Assembly (NCBI RefSeq): GCF_007860135.1
Contig: NZ_SJPV01000002.1
Location: 271,055-335,054 of the forward strand
Direction of reading: 5' to 3'
Source: Novipirellula artificiosorum
GTDB lineage: Bacteria; Planctomycetota; Planctomycetia; Pirellulales; Pirellulaceae
DNA: 64,000 bases
The stretch's first letter is position 1. Each line of letters opens with the position of its first letter. The position numbers were made by a program, and so were the translations under genes. Below, one piece after another: positions 54,811 to 64,000 of the stretch. Under the pieces are notes generated by a model. That model had not been told where the DNA came from. It searched no databases and worked only from the letters and a program-made list of their open reading frames with translations.

Positions 54811-54852
54811 GTTTTGAACTTATCAAGAACAACGCGTCAAGAAGGCTTTTCC

Positions 54853-56556
54853 ATGAACCGAAGCGGCAGGATCGCATCAGCCGGATTAATGCTACTGGTC
54901 GTTGGCTGCGCGCCTGAGCCGACGGTGTATCCGCCTAAACCGCCGCGACCGGTGACGACCCTACTGCTTCGCAAAGCGGTTCCCGATTCGCAAAACATTG
55001 TTTCGGGGAGTGTCAAGTCATGGAAAACCGAGTCGATGGGGTTTGAGGTATCCGGGCGAATCGACTGGGTTTTGGAGCCGGGAAGGAACGTCTTTGGATT
55101 GGTGGAAGATGTTAACGGCAGGGTCATTTCGCAAGGCACCCAGTTGGCGCAAATTGATCCAGATCGCTACGAGGTTGCCGTCGAGTCTGCTAACGCGGCC
55201 TTGGAGGTAGCGCAGCTCGAGCATGAAGTTGCACAGATTCGAAAGGAGGAGTCGATCCCGTTCGACATCAAGTCGGCCGAGTCCGATCTGGATCTGGCGA
55301 AGGACGATTTTGCACGTGCCAAGAAGTTACAAGCTCAGAACGCGATATCGGAGGCCGAATTCGACGCAGCGGAAAACCGGTTGGGGAATGCGCAGGATCG
55401 CATCCAATCACTTGAGTCGTTGTTGAAACAATCCGATGTGGAAGTTAAATCGGCGCTGGCGAAAATCAAAAAGGCCAAGCAAACACTGCGGGACGCCGAA
55501 CGCGACTTGAAGCATACAACGTTGTACGCAGCCTATCGGGGGCAGATTTCCGCCGTTGACGTGGTACCCGGCAGCGTCGTCGCGTCCGGATCGCCCGTGT
55601 TGACCTTGCAGATGATGGACCCAATCAAGGTCGAAATCGAAGTGTCTAACGAACAATCAAGGTATTTGCAGCGCCGGCAAGAGGTCCCGGTATCGTTCGT
55701 TACGGGCGATGGTCAACCGCGTGAAACGCGAGCCTTGGTTTACGTCGTGGACCCCAGCGCCAACCCGGCAACGCGTACGTTTACCGTCACGTTGTTGATT
55801 CTCAATGATCAAGCGCGTCCCGAGATTCCTGCGTCGGTATCCGGCACGCATGTCGCTCGCACGCAAGATGTTTGGCCACTTGACATTCGATCGATCATCG
55901 GTGCTGACCAACAAGTACTGGGCGACGCTCCCGAAGACGCATTTTTTGTCGACGAAGACGCAATTGAAACCAACCCCGATGGATCGTTTGTCTGGTTGAT
56001 GACCGATGTACAAAGAGGCCAACCCATTCCCGAGGTGGTCGCCGTGACCAAGCGACCGGTGGAGTTATTGGACCTGCGTATTCCGTACTTGGGGAACTGG
56101 GTATTCCGGCAAGTTCGCTTTGTCGACAACCCGCCACCACCGCTGGGCTTGCTTGCGGGGCGGTTGGAATTTCCGGAGGGTGACCGCGAACAGTGGGACG
56201 GCAAATCATTGATTTTCGATTCAGGCCCCCAGTGGATGTTGCGACCCGGCGATCTTGTCCGTGTCAACTTGAGTAGCCAATCACCCGAGGCCGGTTACTT
56301 CGTTCCCGTTGAAGCGATCTACGAAGAGTCGGGCGAAACGTTCTTATTTGTTGTCAAGCAAAAGGACGGTCAGACCGTTGCGCGTAAGACTGCGGTCAAA
56401 AAGGTGAATGCGGACGATCTCGATAACGGTTCGAAAATGCAGATCCTTCCGTCGCCGTCGAACGATATCGGCGACGGGACCCAGATCGTGGTCGGCGGAG
56501 TGCATTTTCTCCAAGATGGCGACCGCATCGCTGTCCAGCCGGGAGAATCGCCATGA
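54853..56556 (+). CDS. RND efflux periplasmic adaptor lipoprotein
   Basis: From ATG 54853 the 567-residue protein has a lipoprotein signal with Cys19 (MLLVVGC). The MFP order is visible: beta barrel and lipoyl half (GFEVSGRIDWVLEPG), a coiled-coil hairpin (about 100-205, ESDLDLAKDDFARAKKLQAQ), the second lipoyl half (LYAAYRGQISAVDVVPGSVV) and the barrel. It is about 170 residues longer than usual, because of a large insert near 345-500 (e.g. EDAFFVDEDAIETNPDG, RQVRFVDNPPPPLGLLAG). It couples the inner-membrane pump to an outer-membrane channel, which is not encoded here. It overlaps the pump gene by four bases. Confidence 0.9.
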   Translation: MNRSGRIASAGLMLLVVGCAPEPTVYPPKPPRPVTTLLLRKAVPDSQNIVSGSVKSWKTESMGFEVSGRIDWVLEPGRNVFGLVEDVNGRVISQGTQLAQIDPDRYEVAVESANAALEVAQLEHEVAQIRKEESIPFDIKSAESDLDLAKDDFARAKKLQAQNAISEAEFDAAENRLGNAQDRIQSLESLLKQSDVEVKSALAKIKKAKQTLRDAERDLKHTTLYAAYRGQISAVDVVPGSVVASGSPVLTLQMMDPIKVEIEVSNEQSRYLQRRQEVPVSFVTGDGQPRETRALVYVVDPSANPATRTFTVTLLILNDQARPEIPASVSGTHVARTQDVWPLDIRSIIGADQQVLGDAPEDAFFVDEDAIETNPDGSFVWLMTDVQRGQPIPEVVAVTKRPVELLDLRIPYLGNWVFRQVRFVDNPPPPLGLLAGRLEFPEGDREQWDGKSLIFDSGPQWMLRPGDLVRVNLSSQSPEAGYFVPVEAIYEESGETFLFVVKQKDGQTVARKTAVKKVNADDLDNGSKMQILPSPSNDIGDGTQIVVGGVHFLQDGDRIAVQPGESP

Positions 56557-59500
56557 GTTTGCCAGCGGTTGCGGTGAAGTACAAACCGATTGTCTTTTCA
56601 CTCGTAGTGATGTTGATGGTCTGGGGCACGACGACCTTCTTCTCGATGCCCCGCCGCGAAGATCCGGAGTTTACGATTCGCGTTTGTGTGATTTCGACCC
56701 AATGGCCAGGTGCTCCGGCGGAGAAGGTCGAAGAGTTGATTACAGACAAAATCGAACAGCAGGTTGTTAGCCTGGAGGAAGTCGATACGATTCGTTCGAC
56801 ATCACGTACGGGACAATCAACGGTCTTTGTCGAAGTCGCTGACGAAGTTCCGCCGGCAGAGATTCAAAACGTCTGGGACAAGGTGCGCGCCCGCGTCGCG
56901 ATGGCCAAGATGCCGGAGGAATCGATCCTTCCGATCGTGAACGACCAATTCGGTGATACCGCCGTCTTGCTGTTGGCGATTCATCAGATTCCCGTGCAGG
57001 GTCGTTCTACGGTACGAGAACGCGATCGCTATACCCCGCGGCAATTGGAAAAGTTCGGAGAAACGATCGAAGACGCCTTACGGTTGCTGCCGGGCGTGGC
57101 AAAGGTGGACAAGTTTGGCGTTCGCAATGAGGCGGTCTACATCGAAACGGATCTGGGGAATTGGGCGCAACAACGACTGACAACGATGGAGTTGGAACGG
57201 CTGGCGTCACAACGAAATATCATCCAACCCGGCGGCCAAATCTCAGCCGATTCAGGCTACTACTCCGTCAAACCGGATGGCGAATTCGATGCGATTGACG
57301 AAATCAAGCAGATCGCCAGCGTTGTCCGAGGCAGCGACGTCGGCGACGAAGGCAACAACGTCTACTTGGCAGATCTCGGCTTGACCGTCACTCGCGACTA
57401 CGAAGACCCGCCAAGTTATCTCTGCCGTTATGGCGATCACGAGAGCTCATCGCCAGCGATCATGGTCGCCGTTACGATGCGATCAGGCGCAAACATCATC
57501 GACGTATGCAATGCGTCTAAACAGCGCGTCTTGGAATTGATCGAATACGAAAAACGATTGCCGCCGGACATCGCCGCGACACCGGTTTCCGACCAATCCG
57601 AGAACGTTCAGGGAAAGATCAGTGAGGTGATCATCAACGTGCTCGAAGCGATAGGGATTGTCGTCGTTGTCGTGTACTTGGTTGTCGGATTTCGAACCTC
57701 GTTTGTGATGGCGGCGAACATTCCCGTCGTCGTGGTCGCCTCGGTCGGATTAATCGCAACGATGGGTGTTCAACTCGAACAAATCTCACTCGCCGCGATC
57801 ATCATCTCGCTCGGCCTGTTGGTGGACAACGCCGTGCAGGTCTGTGACCAAGCTCGAACCAACCAAATCGCTGGAATGGGCCCCTACACGGCGGCCATCG
57901 AAGGTGCCAACACCTTGGCGATTCCGATGTTGGTAGGCACGCTCACCACGATGGCCGCCTTTGTCCCCATGCTGTTCATGCTGGAAGGTGGTGGGAAGGA
58001 ATACGTTTACAGTTTGCCCGTGACGGTCTCGACGACACTTGCCTTGAGCTGGATTTTGGCGATGACGTTGTGCGTGATCCTGGCCGGCATTTTCATCCGC
58101 GCCCCGCGTGGTGACGCTCCCGCCTCACCTCCGCTGCGATGGATGATGGCAGCCAAAGCGAGGTTGCCGAAACGCTGGCGACGCACGAGTGGGCTGCGGC
58201 CGAAATCACAACCGAAATCGACCGACAATTGGATCCAACGCCTCTACGGCAAGTCCGCAATGATCGCGGTTCGCTTCAAATGGACCACACTCTTGGCCAC
58301 CGCCGGATTGTGTCTGGGCATCATGAAGATGCCCGTCAGTTCAGAGTTCTTTCCCGAAGCATCACGTGATCAATTTGCAGTCAAAATTGCGTTACCCGAA
58401 ACGGCGACGATCCTGCAAACCGATGCGATCGCCATGCAAGTCGAAGAGGTCCTTCGCAAGCTAAGTGAGGTCGGCGACGGCCAAGTCTACGCGGGCAAAC
58501 CGCAACGATTACGAGCGATGAGAACCATCGTAGGCGGCGGCGGATCGCGTTGGAACTTGGCTTGGAGTCCCGAACCGCCCTCTCGAAATTATGCAGAGAT
58601 TCTCGTCCGCACCAGCGACGGTCGCTACAGTGCTGACTATGTTGACCAGGTGCGGATCGCCTGCTTGCAAGGGGATCCGCTGCGTGGGATCGAGCCAATT
58701 GTCGGTGCCCGAGTGACGCCAATGAAACTTGCACTGGGGCCGCCTGCGGACCCGTTGGTGTTTCGCGTTTTGGGTAGCGGCTTCGCCGATCCCGGCGTGC
58801 TGCGTGAGATAAGTGGACGGTTGAAGAGGATCGTTCAGGCCCAGGCCGAAACCTGGAACGTCAACGACTCTTGGGGCGTCAATGGCTATCAAGTTCACGT
58901 CGACGTGGACCGCGATCGAGCCACTTTGGCGGGAGTCACCAACACACAAGTCGCCAAGACACTCAACTCGTACTACGCCGGTTTGAAATTAACGACATTC
59001 CGTGAAGGCGATCATCAGGTCCCTATCTATTTCCGTCTCCGCCCCGAAGGCCGAAAGTCGATACGCGGGCTGCAGGAAGCATTCGTCGAAGGGGACAGCG
59101 GGAAAGTGCCATTATCGACGCTAGCCGACTTCCGCTTTTCGTGGGAGCCCGAGAAGATCCAGCGACGGGATATGAATCGAGTGATCGAAGTCTCGTCGCG
59201 GATGCTGCCCGGCGTCACCGGTAACGATGTGGTCAAGCGGGTGCTCAAGTCGCGCGAGATGAAGCAGCTGACCGACTCGCTGCCGAGCGGTTTCTGGATC
59301 GAAGCGGGCGGGGCGTATGAGGAGAGCCAAGAATCGGGCGGACAAATGATGATGTCCTTCGAGGTTTCTTTTGTCCTGATCGTGCTGTGCCTGATCTTTC
59401 AATACAACGGGTGGAGCAAACCGTTGATGATTCTCTGTACCTTGCCGTTGGCGTTGGTGGGTGCTTGGTTGGGGTTGTCGATGACCGGTCATTCACTCGG

Positions 59501-59882
59501 TTTTATGCCGCAACTTGGCATTCTCGCACTCTTCGGAATCGTACTGAACACGGCGATTATCTTTGTCGAGTTCGCCGACATCCTGATCGCCGAGCGACAA
59601 GCGGGACCGGGCATTCGGCTTGACAAGCAAACGTTTCGAAACTGTTTGATCGACGCGGGAAAGCAGCGGATGTTACCCATTTTCTTGACCACGGCAACGA
59701 CAGTCGGCGGACTGTTGCCGTTGGCGCTCAGCGGTGGACCACTCTGGGTCGGATTGGCATGGTGTATGATCGTCGGGCTGCTGTTCACGACGTTGTTGAC
59801 GCTGTACGTGCTGCCAGCTCTCTATGCGGTCCTGGTTGAAACCTTTGGTCTGAAGCCGATCCCGCACCAATTGACCGAATAG
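56553..59882 (+). CDS. RND family efflux permease
   Basis: The 1109-residue inner-membrane transporter is AcrB/HAE1-like: 12 membrane segments in two halves with two large periplasmic loops, e.g. STQWPGAPAEKVEELITDKI near residue 50, VVVVYLVVGFRTSFVMAANIPV near 370 and the second-half FEVSFVLIVLCLIFQYNGWSKP. In the proton-relay segment AcrB has LVDDA; here it reads LLVDNAVQV with Asp425 then Asn426, so one of the two acidic residues is replaced. The substrate is not predictable. It shares an operon with the adaptor. Confidence 0.93.
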   Translation: MSLPAVAVKYKPIVFSLVVMLMVWGTTTFFSMPRREDPEFTIRVCVISTQWPGAPAEKVEELITDKIEQQVVSLEEVDTIRSTSRTGQSTVFVEVADEVPPAEIQNVWDKVRARVAMAKMPEESILPIVNDQFGDTAVLLLAIHQIPVQGRSTVRERDRYTPRQLEKFGETIEDALRLLPGVAKVDKFGVRNEAVYIETDLGNWAQQRLTTMELERLASQRNIIQPGGQISADSGYYSVKPDGEFDAIDEIKQIASVVRGSDVGDEGNNVYLADLGLTVTRDYEDPPSYLCRYGDHESSSPAIMVAVTMRSGANIIDVCNASKQRVLELIEYEKRLPPDIAATPVSDQSENVQGKISEVIINVLEAIGIVVVVVYLVVGFRTSFVMAANIPVVVVASVGLIATMGVQLEQISLAAIIISLGLLVDNAVQVCDQARTNQIAGMGPYTAAIEGANTLAIPMLVGTLTTMAAFVPMLFMLEGGGKEYVYSLPVTVSTTLALSWILAMTLCVILAGIFIRAPRGDAPASPPLRWMMAAKARLPKRWRRTSGLRPKSQPKSTDNWIQRLYGKSAMIAVRFKWTTLLATAGLCLGIMKMPVSSEFFPEASRDQFAVKIALPETATILQTDAIAMQVEEVLRKLSEVGDGQVYAGKPQRLRAMRTIVGGGGSRWNLAWSPEPPSRNYAEILVRTSDGRYSADYVDQVRIACLQGDPLRGIEPIVGARVTPMKLALGPPADPLVFRVLGSGFADPGVLREISGRLKRIVQAQAETWNVNDSWGVNGYQVHVDVDRDRATLAGVTNTQVAKTLNSYYAGLKLTTFREGDHQVPIYFRLRPEGRKSIRGLQEAFVEGDSGKVPLSTLADFRFSWEPEKIQRRDMNRVIEVSSRMLPGVTGNDVVKRVLKSREMKQLTDSLPSGFWIEAGGAYEESQESGGQMMMSFEVSFVLIVLCLIFQYNGWSKPLMILCTLPLALVGAWLGLSMTGHSLGFMPQLGILALFGIVLNTAIIFVEFADILIAERQAGPGIRLDKQTFRNCLIDAGKQRMLPIFLTTATTVGGLLPLALSGGPLWVGLAWCMIVGLLFTTLLTLYVLPALYAVLVETFGLKPIPHQLTE

Positions 59883-59987
59883 CCAAGCAGAAGAACGTTT
59901 CTTGGCAGCAGATTCATGGGTTCCGACGATTGATCGAAGCCCACGAGATTTCATTTTACACGTGACTTCAATAAGGCAGCCAGCACC

Positions 59988-60545
59988 ATGCCATGGTTTA
60001 TACCGGTCCTCATATTCCTCGCGCGAGTCTGTGATGTCTCGCTCGGCACGCTGCGCACAATCCTCATGATTACTGGCCACCGCGCGATGGCCGTGGTGCT
60101 CGGCGTCGCCGAGGTCACCATCTGGATTTTTGCCGTCGGTGGAGTAATGAAATACCTCAGTCACCCGTTGGCGGTCGTAGCCTACGCGGGCGGTTTTGGT
60201 TCAGGTGTGTTGGTTGGGATGTTGCTCGAGGAAAAGCTGGCTCTCGGGTATCGGATCGTGCGGGTGATCTCCAATCTCGCAGATGTCGATGTTTCGAATC
60301 TGCTTCGTGCTGAGGGTTACCGGGTCACACGCGTTGATGGCACCGGCATGTTGGGTCCCGTCGAGATCGCCTTCACCGTGATCCGCCGAAAGCAGTTGTC
60401 CCACATCCGGAAACTGCTGAAAGATCACGCGCCCAAGGCATTCCTCTCTGTCGAGCGTGTGGAGGTCGCACAAAGCGGACAGACGCTTGCCACAGACTCG
60501 CGCTTCGGTCAGTCGCTGCTGGGACGAATCGTCGTCAGAAAGTAG
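59988..60545 (+). CDS. UPF0316 / DUF2179-type membrane protein
   Basis: The 185-residue protein has three membrane segments (about 3-25, 32-55, 60-85) starting PWFIPVLIFLARVCDVSLGTLRTI, a highly typical opening. A soluble C-terminal domain (GYRVTRVDGTGMLGPVEIAFTVIRRK in part) of the DUF2179 kind follows. The role of this family is unknown. Confidence 0.88.
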   Translation: MPWFIPVLIFLARVCDVSLGTLRTILMITGHRAMAVVLGVAEVTIWIFAVGGVMKYLSHPLAVVAYAGGFGSGVLVGMLLEEKLALGYRIVRVISNLADVDVSNLLRAEGYRVTRVDGTGMLGPVEIAFTVIRRKQLSHIRKLLKDHAPKAFLSVERVEVAQSGQTLATDSRFGQSLLGRIVVRK

Positions 60546-60563
60546 GCCTCGACAACATGCGGT

Positions 60564-61043
60564 TCAAGGTTTCACGAACACCACGAACTCTTGGTAGGGT
60601 AGCAACACGTCGCAAACAAAGACACAATCGGCATGGGATGGCAGCCCAGGATCATCTGGTTCCCCAACCTGTGCTCGGACATTGGGCCACTCGCCGGTCA
60701 GCACCTTTCTGTGGATGTGACGAACCATCTCTGGCTGGCTGTCGATGGCGATCACCTTGCCCTGTGGCACCGCCTTCGATAATCGAAATGTAAAGTAACC
60801 GGAACCACAACCCAAATCCACGACCGTTTCCGTTCCCTTGAGTGCCAATGCCTTCACAACCAAATCCGGTTTTTGCCACTCCGCTCGATCTGAACGCTCA
60901 AGGAATTGGATGTAGTCCTCGACTTCTTCGAATGGCTTCAGCTTCGTCTTGTCGATTCCGGCCTTGCTGAGTGGACATTCGATAGCAGGAAGAGCTTGAG
61001 TGTCATCGGCAGCCTCTGCGCCGGAGTCACTCTCAAGAAACAC
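60564..61043 (-). pseudogene. SAM methyltransferase with in-frame internal deletion
   Basis: The 159-residue frame has KAGIDKTKLKPFEEVEDYIQ and AEWQKPDLVV, the SAM-binding ETVVDLGCGSGYFTFRL and VIAIDSQPEMVRHIH. After ADCVFVCDV it jumps directly to LLPYQEFVVFVKP, the last residues of this methyltransferase family. The intervening 80 or so residues, normally starting with HH and including motifs IV to VI, are missing while the frame is kept. It probably folds poorly and is inactive. The start at 61043 also lacks the N-terminus expected of a secreted family member. Confidence 0.6.
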
Positions 61044-61330
61044 GATGCTGACAATGAATGATCGTCACGAGCGGCACGATGCCCCAACACCGGGTAGATG
61101 GAATCAAGGTCGCCAGCCTCATTGGAATTCGCTTGGTCTGATTCTGCATTTCCGTCTGTTCCCTTTCGTGTCAACTCTTGATTTCCAGCACTGGTGTGTC
61201 AGGGAATACGCCGACGCTTTCATTCTCGGTCGCATTACCCTTTACCGAAATTGTCCTTGATCGAGTCATGGCGATCAAGTTACCCGCGTCAATCTCACCC
61301 TTGCGACAGGAACGATCTACTGATTTGCGG

Positions 61331-61819
61331 TCATGATTGCTGTCTTTCGCTGTTGTGTTCATTTCGGTTGAGGCCTTCCAGTCGAGACTTTACGAAATCC
61401 GCAAGGTGAACAGGATCGTCCGTGCCAACATGCAAGATGCTTTTGTGCAGTTTTAAAACCACGCAATCTCGACCCCACAGATTCCAAACCCAACCTCCTC
61501 TCAGGCTCAGGTGAATGCCCCAACCGTCAAGGATGGTGGTCCGTCCTACTGCGACGCTTTCGATCTCCGAATAGAAGACGGTTCGACGAAACAAGGGAAT
61601 GGGGCCAAAACGAATCCCGAGCTGGTCTCCTTCATCTTCGACCTTCAAATGATGAAACGAGGCTGCCAAAAAGAGCATCAATACTCCGATGAAGAGAAAC
61701 ATTCCCTCAATCACCGGCTCATTGCGTAAAACCCAACTCAGGATCAAGAACATGAAGCCAAGTGCGTAGAGCAACAAACACAAGGGTGATCGCTGCGTGT
61801 GATTGTAAGTGCCATTCAT
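61331..61819 (-). CDS. Small membrane hypothetical protein
   Basis: The 162-residue protein has two adjacent membrane helices (about 13-30 and 36-53) and then a soluble domain with GIRFGPIPLFRRTVFYSEIESV and HLADFVKSRLEGLN. The pattern resembles bacterial PH-like membrane proteins that read xxRFGPxxxxxxxIxYxxIxxV. No function can be assigned. Confidence 0.65.
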   Translation of the reverse strand: MNGTYNHTQRSPLCLLLYALGFMFLILSWVLRNEPVIEGMFLFIGVLMLFLAASFHHLKVEDEGDQLGIRFGPIPLFRRTVFYSEIESVAVGRTTILDGWGIHLSLRGGWVWNLWGRDCVVLKLHKSILHVGTDDPVHLADFVKSRLEGLNRNEHNSERQQS

Positions 61820-61869
61820 GGATGGGAACCTCGTAGATGCTTCGCTGCGATTGATTGAACTATTTTGCG

Positions 61870-62421
61870 TTAGAAACCCCCGCCCTCGTTCACCGGTGGC
61901 TTAACCGCACGAGTGGCAATGAAAGTATCCCGATAGCTCGACAAAGGGTCGCCGCCACTTCGCAACACTCGATAGCATTCACGCCAAACAGGAAGCACGT
62001 TGGGTGCAAATGTATTTGAGCAAGGGTGAAAGATGAAATCGAACGACCTGTCGGCGAAAACCGAAAGATCAGCCATATCACCTTCGACATACTTCAGGGT
62101 GAGACCATCGCGCTGAGCAACAAATCGATCTTGGTCCAACTGCCGCGGGGAATGATCGAACACCGTCACTTTCGCACCGGCTGCGGTGAAAAGGGGAGAC
62201 TGCTGACCACCGGCTGAAGCGAGGCACAGGGTTTCTGTCCCTTGAAGCGGCGGAAACCATTCCGCTGGAACCGGCTTTGCCGGCGTTAAGACGACAGTAA
62301 AATCCCCCAATCGTGCCTTTTCTATCGTTTCTTTATCGACTGGACTGGTCCATTTGTTCCCCAGATCGACATTTCGGTCCCACGCTTGTCGATTGTGCTT
62401 CAAAATGTCGAACTTGTTCAT
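61870..62421 (-). pseudogene. Class I SAM methyltransferase, C-terminally truncated
   Basis: From the ATG at 62421 the product starts MNKFDILKHNRQAWDRNVDL and keeps the nucleotide-binding motif as TETLCLASAGGQQSPLF plus VTVFDHSPRQLDQDR and RSFDFIFHPCSNTFAPNVLP. It reaches RVLRSGG, where homologues continue for about 80 residues, and instead ends after an unrelated tail DPLSSYRDTFIATRAVKPP. The core fold is therefore incomplete. The ORF extends to 62454, but the family start is at 62421. Confidence 0.6.
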
Positions 62422-62655
62422 GGACTCGATGCCAATTCTGCGTTGTCTTCTCATTCGTCGAAGTTGGGCACAACCACTTTATAACCTATTTCTATGTGGT
62501 CTCGATGAGGGTCCTAAACGCAGTTTTGGTTATTTTATCTCTTCTGGTTGTGCGATCTTGCGGATACCGTTTCGTGGGGAAGTCAGTGTCAGCGGTAACC
62601 TGTGAAGACCGTTGATCTTGGGTGAGAATGAATGGGAACGATTGGAGGTGATCTG

Positions 62656-63225
62656 ATGGACACAATTGAATTGGCTGATGGTGGGACGCTCCACTACGAC
62701 GACGCATTTCTGTCTCCCGAACTTGCAGACCGTTACTTTGTGGAGCTACGAGACCGATGTGTTTGGGAACAGAAACCGGCACTCTTCGGACACATGCAGC
62801 CACGACTGACCGCTTCCTATGGCGAGGAAGGGGTCACCTATCGCTACAGCGGGACGGTGAATGTCGCTCTACCGTGGACCCAAACGCTTTTGGAAATCAA
62901 GCAGAGAATCGAAGCGATCCAAGGCGAGTACAACTACTGTTTGATGAATCGCTATCGCTCGGGAGCCGATAGCATGGGGATACACGCCGATGACGAGCCG
63001 GAAATGGGAAACGTGATTGGTTCCCTTTCCCTGGGAGCAACAAGAAATTTTCGGATCAAGCACAACACAACCAAAGAAACGAGAGTCTTCCCCGTCGGGA
63101 ACGGAACGCTCATTATCATGGCGGGAACGATGCAGCAATTTTGGAAACACGAGATCCCGAAGACGGCAAAGAAGGTGGGCGAACGGATCAACTTGACGTT
63201 TCGACAGATCATGACCAAGAACTGA
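62656..63225 (+). CDS. alkB: AlkB-type 2-oxoglutarate/Fe(II) DNA demethylase
   Basis: The 189-residue repair enzyme oxidatively removes methyl groups from alkylated bases. Iron ligands His110 and Asp112 (MGIHADDEP) and His165 (FWKHEIPKT), the 2-oxoglutarate-binding Arg177 and Arg183 (ERINLTFR) and the lid Asn-Tyr-Arg region (YCLMNRYRSGADS) are all present. It is nearer to the human ALKBH2/3 branch than to E. coli AlkB. The ATG at 62656 has a strong GGAGGTGAT ribosome site. An upstream ATG at 62632 lacks one. Confidence 0.9.
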   Translation: MDTIELADGGTLHYDDAFLSPELADRYFVELRDRCVWEQKPALFGHMQPRLTASYGEEGVTYRYSGTVNVALPWTQTLLEIKQRIEAIQGEYNYCLMNRYRSGADSMGIHADDEPEMGNVIGSLSLGATRNFRIKHNTTKETRVFPVGNGTLIIMAGTMQQFWKHEIPKTAKKVGERINLTFRQIMTKN

Positions 63226-63326
63226 CAACAGACCTCACGAACACCAGCGACGAAGTTTGCACAATTGCGGAAAAAGATGCAAAAGCAAAAAGTGCAGTCG
63301 AAGAAAACAACCAGAAAGAAGAACTA

Positions 63327-63681
63327 GTGCTACCTCTAGCGTTTCTTCTTGTCGACGTCGGATTGACGGGTTTGAAGCTGAAGCATTACCCCGAGCATGT
63401 CTGCAGAATCGTTACCGTCGATCCCAATCTGGGTATGAACAAACAGTTCCAACGTCGCATCCTATCGCTTGAACATGGAATACGCCCCGACGAACAGGTT
63501 TCACGTTGGCAAAGACGGCTGAATGAAATTCAGCGATTTTTCGGCGATGGCTGCACGTTGACACGAGACGTGCCTGGACTGTTCTCGACTCAAACATTTA
63601 CTTCCGTCGAGATCAACAACTTCTATATGGCGGAGACCAAATACCCATGGGCTCATGTACCCTGGAGTAGCGACGAAGTGA
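63327..63681 (+). pseudogene. SAM methyltransferase with internal deletion and 3' frameshift
   Basis: After LVLPLAFLLVDVGLTGLKLK, the frame gives HYPEHVCRIVTVDPNLGMNK, then the sequence jumps from QFQRRI to LSLEHGIRPDEQVSRWQRRL, which belongs to the end of the family; motifs III-V in between are missing. The tail TRDVPGLFSTQTFTSVEINN then NFYMAET is typical. At about 63640 a one-base shift is needed to read the family end HGLMYPGVATK and a stop at 63681. In the original frame it runs to 63695. The open frame starts at 63141, overlapping alkB, and that portion looks random. Confidence 0.6.
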
Positions 63682-63799
63682 ACCAAATTTATTAACTTCC
63701 AGTTTTCTCCAAATAATCGGCGACCTAGGCGACTTCCACAGAATCATGCCGGGAATGAAAGGTGATCCGTCTAGGAGGGCCGCTTTCCAATTCTCCTCA

Positions 63800-64000
63800 C
63801 CGTGGTGGTCAATTGTTCGATGACTTTTTCCTCGGCGCATCGCCCGCATTGTTGACGATTGACGAGTCGCATGCTTCTCACGCGCCTCATGCACGACATC
63901 CGTGATCCCGAAGCTCAACTTAGCGGCTCCCTTCTTCGCCAACGCTCTTGCCGACCGCGAGCCACGCATCGAAGTCATGCAGCCTTTTAACAATTTGCTC
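63800..64000 (-). pseudogene. IS3-family orfA (TnpA) remnant at the window edge
   Basis: On the minus strand from the right edge the sequence reads EQIVKRLHDFDAWLAVGKSV GEEG and then needs a frameshift to read AAKLSFGITDVV. This is the start of IS3 OrfA, which normally reads EQIVxKLxxxDxxLxxGKSVxExxxxLGIxxxTYxxWR. Nothing readable follows. Confidence 0.4.

Noticed and set aside
61860..61930. Possible integron attC site or cassette array around the small genes at 60.5-63.7 kb
   Set aside because: GCTTAAC and GTTAG-like cores are present, but they do not pair into an attC fold, no second site was found and the genes lie on both strands.

Overview
The window looks like a chromosomal segment of a planctomycete close to Rhodopirellula (Pirellulaceae). 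The clues are c-type cytochrome proteins with a DUF6797-type middle, many sulfatase and glycosidase genes and fragments, SHOCT, DUF1080 and S49 proteins of planctomycete flavour, frequent GTG and TTG starts, and small loosely packed operons on both strands. Family names come from reading translated motifs by eye; no search was run.

Region 1 (1-8430) is a type VI secretion payload operon, all on the plus strand: VgrG (cut by the window edge), DUF2169, a beta-ketoacyl-synthase-fold protein that has lost its catalytic residues, a DUF4150 PAAR-like tip, an AHH-motif nuclease effector, its Imm11-like immunity partner, a DUF6484 protein, and a TIGR02270-like HEAT protein split over two genes, the second half carrying two FHA domains. 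A 27-bp-arm inverted repeat follows.

Region 2 (8850-24840) is mostly ordinary: a small hypothetical, a SHOCT protein, a transglutaminase, a hypothetical, an SDR oxidoreductase, an FtsK translocase, groES-groEL with a terminator, a redoxin gene broken by an in-frame stop, a large cytochrome/DUF6797 protein, a short PheT, and tRNA-Pro(GGG).

Region 3 (24840-34600) is unstable. It holds an IS110 transposase stub joined in frame to a lipoprotein ORF, a decayed integrase start, an intact PAS-GGDEF-EAL protein, and a graveyard of sulfatase, DUF1080, alpha-amylase and alpha-L-fucosidase fragments around one intact sulfatase. It ends with a RAYT-type transposase.

Region 4 (34700-50030) carries a secreted hypothetical, an S49 peptidase-like lipoprotein and a compact biosynthetic locus: ABC permease, a one-module fully reducing type I PKS (KS-AT-DH-ER-KR-ACP), a one-module NRPS (C-A-PCP-TE), and a convergent ABC ATPase. 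Together these could make and export a small acyl-amino-acid type product.

Region 5 (50100-64000) holds a secreted hypothetical, a GH78-like glycosidase, an MtfA-like metallopeptidase, a TetR-controlled RND efflux pair with a clear operator candidate, a UPF0316 membrane protein, and then a tail in which three methyltransferase genes have lost internal or C-terminal parts, beside an intact AlkB-type demethylase and a broken IS3 orfA at the edge.
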